DNA of 64,000 nucleotides from Nocardioides sp. TRM66260-LWL (GTDB taxonomy: Bacteria; Actinomycetota; Actinomycetes; Propionibacteriales; Nocardioidaceae). Positions 61,436 to 64,000 of this stretch are shown here, piece after piece. The first letter of the stretch is position 1. Each line of letters begins with the position of its first letter. The stretch is taken from the NCBI RefSeq assembly GCF_020075545.1, contig NZ_JAIQZK010000010.1, forward strand, positions 37,627 through 101,626, given 5' to 3'. The translations under genes were made by a program, and so were the position numbers. The notes under the pieces were generated by a model, which made no database searches, was not told the origin of the DNA, and saw only the letters and a list, made by a program, of their open reading frames with translations.

Positions 61436-62370
61436 CTTCGTACGACGTTCGCCGGAAGGTGGGTGCGGGGCGCCATCTTGGCGCCGTGACGCGGACGGCG
61501 CAGGCCGGCGACCGAGATCAGGACGGGCACCCGTCCCCGATGCGGACGCCACGGCTCGAGGAACTCGGCCATCTCGTCGTCGTCGAACTCCCGGCCCGCC
61601 AGGGCGTGCCCGACGTCCTTGCACACGTGGTAGTCGCCGAAGCTGACGGCGTCGGCGTCGCCGTGGGCGCGCTGGCGGACCTCGGCGGCGGTCCAGACCC
61701 CGATGCCGGGGAGCGTGCACATCCGGCGCTCCGCCTCCGCGCCCGGCAGGTCGATCGTGCGCTCCAGCGCCGGCGCCACCCGGGCGGCGACGACCGCGGC
61801 GCGGGAGCGGGCGTGGTCGACGTGGCACTGGCGCCAGCCCCACGACGGGATCATGGCCACCTGCTCGGCGCTCGGCTGCACCCACAGCCGCAGGTCGCGC
61901 CCGGGGCCCGGCGCCCGCTCGCCGAAGCGATGGACGAGCAGCCGGAACCCGCCGAACGCCTCCTGGCTGGTGACCTTCTGCTCCAGGATCGCCGGCAGCA
62001 TCGCCTCCCACACCAGCCCCGAGCGGCTGACCCGCAGGTGACCGTGGCGGCGCCACGCCTCCACCAGGGCCGGGTGGCGTGGCTCGAAGCCGCTCGGGTC
62101 GTCGTCGGCGCCGAGCGTCGACGGCAGCCACTCCAGCGCCCAGTCGGCGCCCGGCCCCCATGCGCGGCCGAGGACGGTGCCGTCGGACGGGCGGCCCTCG
62201 TAGACGATCGTCGCGACGCCCTCCGGCGTGCGGATGCCGCGCCAGACGCGTCCGGCGTCGTCGATGCGGTAGGTGGGGTCGCCGTGCCCGCGGCGATGGG
62301 TCCAGAGCATGCCGCGCACGGAGACCGGCCAGTCGGGGCGCCACACCCGCTCACGTCCGCGCTCGCTCAC
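61432..62370 (-). CDS. HhH-GPD DNA glycosylase (3-methyladenine type)
   Basis: 312 residues from GTG 62370. The C-terminal half has the helix-hairpin-helix LPGIGVWTAAEVRQRAHG and the catalytic Asp in DADAVSFGDYHV near 250, followed by DVGHALAG. AILEQKVTSQEAFGGFRLLV near 135 is the AlkA-type helix. The N-terminal part is less conserved. It removes damaged purines to start base excision repair. It overlaps the SCP2 gene by 4 nt, an odd pairing. It is divergent from the KstR-boxed enoyl-CoA hydratase. Confidence 0.88.
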   Translation of the reverse strand: MSERGRERVWRPDWPVSVRGMLWTHRRGHGDPTYRIDDAGRVWRGIRTPEGVATIVYEGRPSDGTVLGRAWGPGADWALEWLPSTLGADDDPSGFEPRHPALVEAWRRHGHLRVSRSGLVWEAMLPAILEQKVTSQEAFGGFRLLVHRFGERAPGPGRDLRLWVQPSAEQVAMIPSWGWRQCHVDHARSRAAVVAARVAPALERTIDLPGAEAERRMCTLPGIGVWTAAEVRQRAHGDADAVSFGDYHVCKDVGHALAGREFDDDEMAEFLEPWRPHRGRVPVLISVAGLRRPRHGAKMAPRTHLPANVVRR

Positions 62371-62419
62371 GGATCCGAGGCTACGCGCGGGCGCCGACAG
62401 CACCGCTGCGGCCGATCAC

Positions 62420-62433
62420 GAGAACGTGTTCTC
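62420..62433 (+). promoter_or_regulatory. KstR-like operator upstream of enoyl-CoA hydratase
   Basis: GAGAACGTGTTCTC keeps the core AACnnGTT and is a perfect palindrome, but has G and C at the outer T/A positions. It lies 24 bp before the hydratase GTG and 50 bp from the divergent glycosylase. Confidence 0.7.
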
Positions 62434-62456
62434 CCGCCGTGCTCTACCCTCCGCCT

Positions 62457-63242
62457 GTGGCCCTCCAGATCACCGATCACGCCCGCGTCCGGACCGTCGT
62501 CCTGGACCGTCCCGAGGCGCTCAACGCCTTCGACGAGGAGCAGTGGCTCGCCACGGCCGCCACCTTCCGGGCCGCGGCCGAGGACCCCGACGTCGCCGTG
62601 CTGCTGCTCACCGGCGCCGGGCGGGCGTTCAGCGCCGGGCAGGACCTGCTCGACATGGCGCGGATGAACGCCGAGGCCCCGGCGTCCGAGAGCGGTCTCG
62701 CGGCGCACGGTGGCTTCAACGCGCTGATGGACGCCCTCGTCGAGTTCCCCAAGCCGCTCGTCGTCGCGGTCAACGGCATCGGGCTCGGGATCGGCGCGAC
62801 CGTGCTCGGCTACGCCGATCTCGCGCTCATGTCGACGACCGCACGGCTGAAGTGCCCGTTCACCAGCCTCGGGGTGGCGCCCGAGGCGGCGTCGTCCTAC
62901 CTGCTCCCCCGGCTCATGGGTCGGCAGGCGGCTGCCTGGCTGCTGCTCTCGGCGGAGTGGATGAGCGCCCGGGAGGCCCTCGACGCCGGTCTCGTGTGGC
63001 GGCTGTGCGAGCCGGACGACCTGCTGCGCGAGGCGCGCCGCGCCGCCGAGACGATCGCCGCGCGCCCGATCGCCTCGCTGATCGCGGTGAAGCGGACGAT
63101 GACCGAGCCGCTCCGCGACCAGATCGACGCCGCCCGCCGCCGCGAGAACGCCGCCTTCGCCGAGCTGATGGGCGGCCCCGCCAACCGCGAGGCGCTCGCC
63201 GCGTTCGTCGAGGGCCGCGAGCCGGACTTCACCGGCATGTGA
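62457..63242 (+). CDS. Enoyl-CoA hydratase/isomerase family protein, EchA19-like
   Basis: 261 residues from GTG 62457. Crotonase fold with oxyanion strands FSAGQDLLDMAR near 59 and GIGLGIGATVLGYADLAL near 105, and LGVAPEAASSYLLPRLMG near 138. The Glu of the second active-site position (PEAASS) fits hydratase or isomerase chemistry. A KstR-like box upstream puts it in the steroid regulon; EchA19 (Rv3516), a steroid side-chain enoyl-CoA hydratase, is the best candidate, but other side-chain crotonases cannot be excluded. Confidence 0.85.
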   Translation: MALQITDHARVRTVVLDRPEALNAFDEEQWLATAATFRAAAEDPDVAVLLLTGAGRAFSAGQDLLDMARMNAEAPASESGLAAHGGFNALMDALVEFPKPLVVAVNGIGLGIGATVLGYADLALMSTTARLKCPFTSLGVAPEAASSYLLPRLMGRQAAAWLLLSAEWMSAREALDAGLVWRLCEPDDLLREARRAAETIAARPIASLIAVKRTMTEPLRDQIDAARRRENAAFAELMGGPANREALAAFVEGREPDFTGM

Positions 63243-63347
63243 GCACGCCCGGGCGCACCCGTAGCCCGATCACCGGGTGGTGTCGGGCTGCGGGCTGTGC
63301 GTGCGGTGGTCGAGCTGGGTCGCACGCTGGTCGAGCCGGGTCTCGCG

Positions 63348-63391
63348 GTGGTCGAGCTTGTCGAGACCGGGGTTTCGACAGGCTCAACCAC
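63348..63391. repeat. Dispersed repeat, full inverted form, with flanking degenerate copies
   Basis: 21-bp arms with 18 matches: GTGGTCGAGCTTGTCGAGACC at 63348-63368 and its near complement at 63371-63391. The left arm is identical to the 37073 repeat (reverse strand). Shorter GGTCGAG or CTCAACCACC copies flank it at about 63306, 63330, 63402 and 63420. The whole 63243-63402 gap between the hydratase and the HNH gene is made of such units. Confidence 0.75.
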
Positions 63392-63402
63392 CGGGGCGTG
63401 GC

Positions 63403-64000
63403 TCAACCACCGGGTTCCGGCTCGACCACCGTGAGCGTCGTGCCGTGGCGGTCGCGGCGGAAGCGGACGCCGTTCGGTGAGCGCCAGAGGTAGGTGCCGG
63501 GTTGGTCGGGTCCTGCTGGCTTGTATCTCCAGCCGTCGTGGGTCTTGTGGCGGTGGTGCTTGCGGCACAGCGGCGCGAGGTTGGACGACGCTGTCGGGCC
63601 GCCTGCCTCGTAGGGGTCGATGTGGTCGGCGTCGCAGGACCGTGCGGGTCGACGGCAGTAGGGGAAGACGCAGGTGTGGTCCCGCAGGATGATCTGCTCG
63701 CGGATCAGGTCCGGCACCTCGTAGGCGTCGGAGTACTGCTCGGCGGCGAGGTCGAGGATCGGCCGGACGGTGACGCTGGTCCCGGCGGTCTGGCACCAGG
63801 CCTTGATGACGTCGATGCCGAGCGGTGAGCGGGACGCCTCGCTGCGGGCGACGTCGCCGAGGGTGCCGGTGACGGCGTCGACCGACAGGTGGACGTAGAG
63901 CGTGAGGTGCCTCGAACGAGGCTGCGTCGCTGACGCGGTGGCTCCGGGCCCGCCGTCGGCCTCGAGCGGGAGGGCCTGCTCCCCACGCGCGAGCATCCCG
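63403..64000 (-). CDS. DUF222/HNH endonuclease, N-terminus cut by window edge
   Basis: The reverse strand is open from the window end to TGA at 63403, giving at least 199 C-terminal residues. The HNH nuclease motif is complete: RDHTCVFPYCRRPARSCDAD, then HIDPYEAGGPTASSNLAPLC and RKHHRHKTHDGW. Upstream VSVDAVTG...ILDLAAEQYSDAYEVP matches the end of the DUF222 domain that normally precedes HNH in actinobacterial proteins of 400-500 residues (13E12-repeat type). These are multi-copy, often mobile-linked genes. It borders a field of dispersed repeats. Confidence 0.88.
   Translation of the reverse strand, partial: GMLARGEQALPLEADGGPGATASATQPRSRHLTLYVHLSVDAVTGTLGDVARSEASRSPLGIDVIKAWCQTAGTSVTVRPILDLAAEQYSDAYEVPDLIREQIILRDHTCVFPYCRRPARSCDADHIDPYEAGGPTASSNLAPLCRKHHRHKTHDGWRYKPAGPDQPGTYLWRSPNGVRFRRDRHGTTLTVVEPEPGG

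Overview
The window is one contiguous stretch of a very high-GC (roughly 70-75 %) chromosome with GTG/ATG starts, GTGA/ATGA gene overlaps, F420-type and mce genes, a DUF222-HNH nuclease and KstR-type operators. This points to an actinobacterium, most plausibly Nocardioidaceae (Nocardioides-like). That genus call is inference; no rRNA or tRNA gene was seen. About 40 kb is an aerobic steroid (cholesterol/cholate-type) catabolic island whose gene blocks match, in content and internal order, the KstR and KstR2 regulons of Mycobacterium tuberculosis, with the blocks reshuffled and unrelated genes inserted.

Layout. 1-5.2 kb: a partial aldo/keto reductase, an LLM oxidoreductase and, divergent from it, a double-DUF35 protein followed by two thiolase-fold proteins (Rv3520c-Rv3523 block), with a KstR box between. 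5.3-6.8 kb: a secreted orphan and methionine aminopeptidase. 6.8-10.7 kb: two tandem CYP125-like P450s divergent from a FadA5 thiolase, with two KstR boxes. 10.7-11.9 kb: an AbiEi/DUF559-like gene between related inverted hairpin elements. 11.9-17.2 kb: two SDRs divergent from echA20-ipdA-ipdB-ipdC around a KstR2-like box. 17.3-19.6 kb: an M4 metallopeptidase and a membrane protein. 19.6-28.1 kb: fadA6-kstR2-ipdF-fadE30 divergent from fadD3-fadE31-fadE32-fadE33 around a second KstR2-like box. 28.4-30.6 kb: a secreted metallopeptidase-like protein that has lost its zinc motif. 30.7-40.6 kb: hsaADCB, a small VOC protein, hsaE-hsaG-hsaF, and the divergent kstD-hsd4B pair, with KstR boxes upstream of hsaA and between hsaE and kstD.

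40.6-50.8 kb is mostly unrelated: an overlapping three-gene operon (photolyase-like protein, DUF480-methyltransferase fusion, 2H phosphoesterase), a dienelactone hydrolase with an AbrB-type membrane protein, an MFS transporter, uvrB, a heptad-repeat coiled-coil protein and a secreted protein. 50.9-59.0 kb is a complete mce operon (yrbEA, yrbEB, mceA-F), probably the steroid importer, preceded by a 13-codon leader ORF. 59.2-64 kb: a cardiolipin-synthase-like PLD protein, a HhH-GPD DNA glycosylase coupled to a tandem-SCP2 protein, a KstR-boxed enoyl-CoA hydratase and a truncated DUF222-HNH gene beside dispersed repeats.

Working model: Mce imports the sterol; the CYP125-like enzymes, FadA5, Hsd4B and the thiolase-fold/DUF35 proteins act on the side chain; KstD and HsaABCD open rings A/B; HsaEGF takes the C5 piece to pyruvate and propionyl-CoA; FadD3, IpdF, EchA20, IpdAB, IpdC, FadE30-33 and FadA6 degrade rings C/D under KstR2 control. 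KstR itself, KshAB and the ChsE1E2/ChsH1H2/Ltp2 genes are not in this window.
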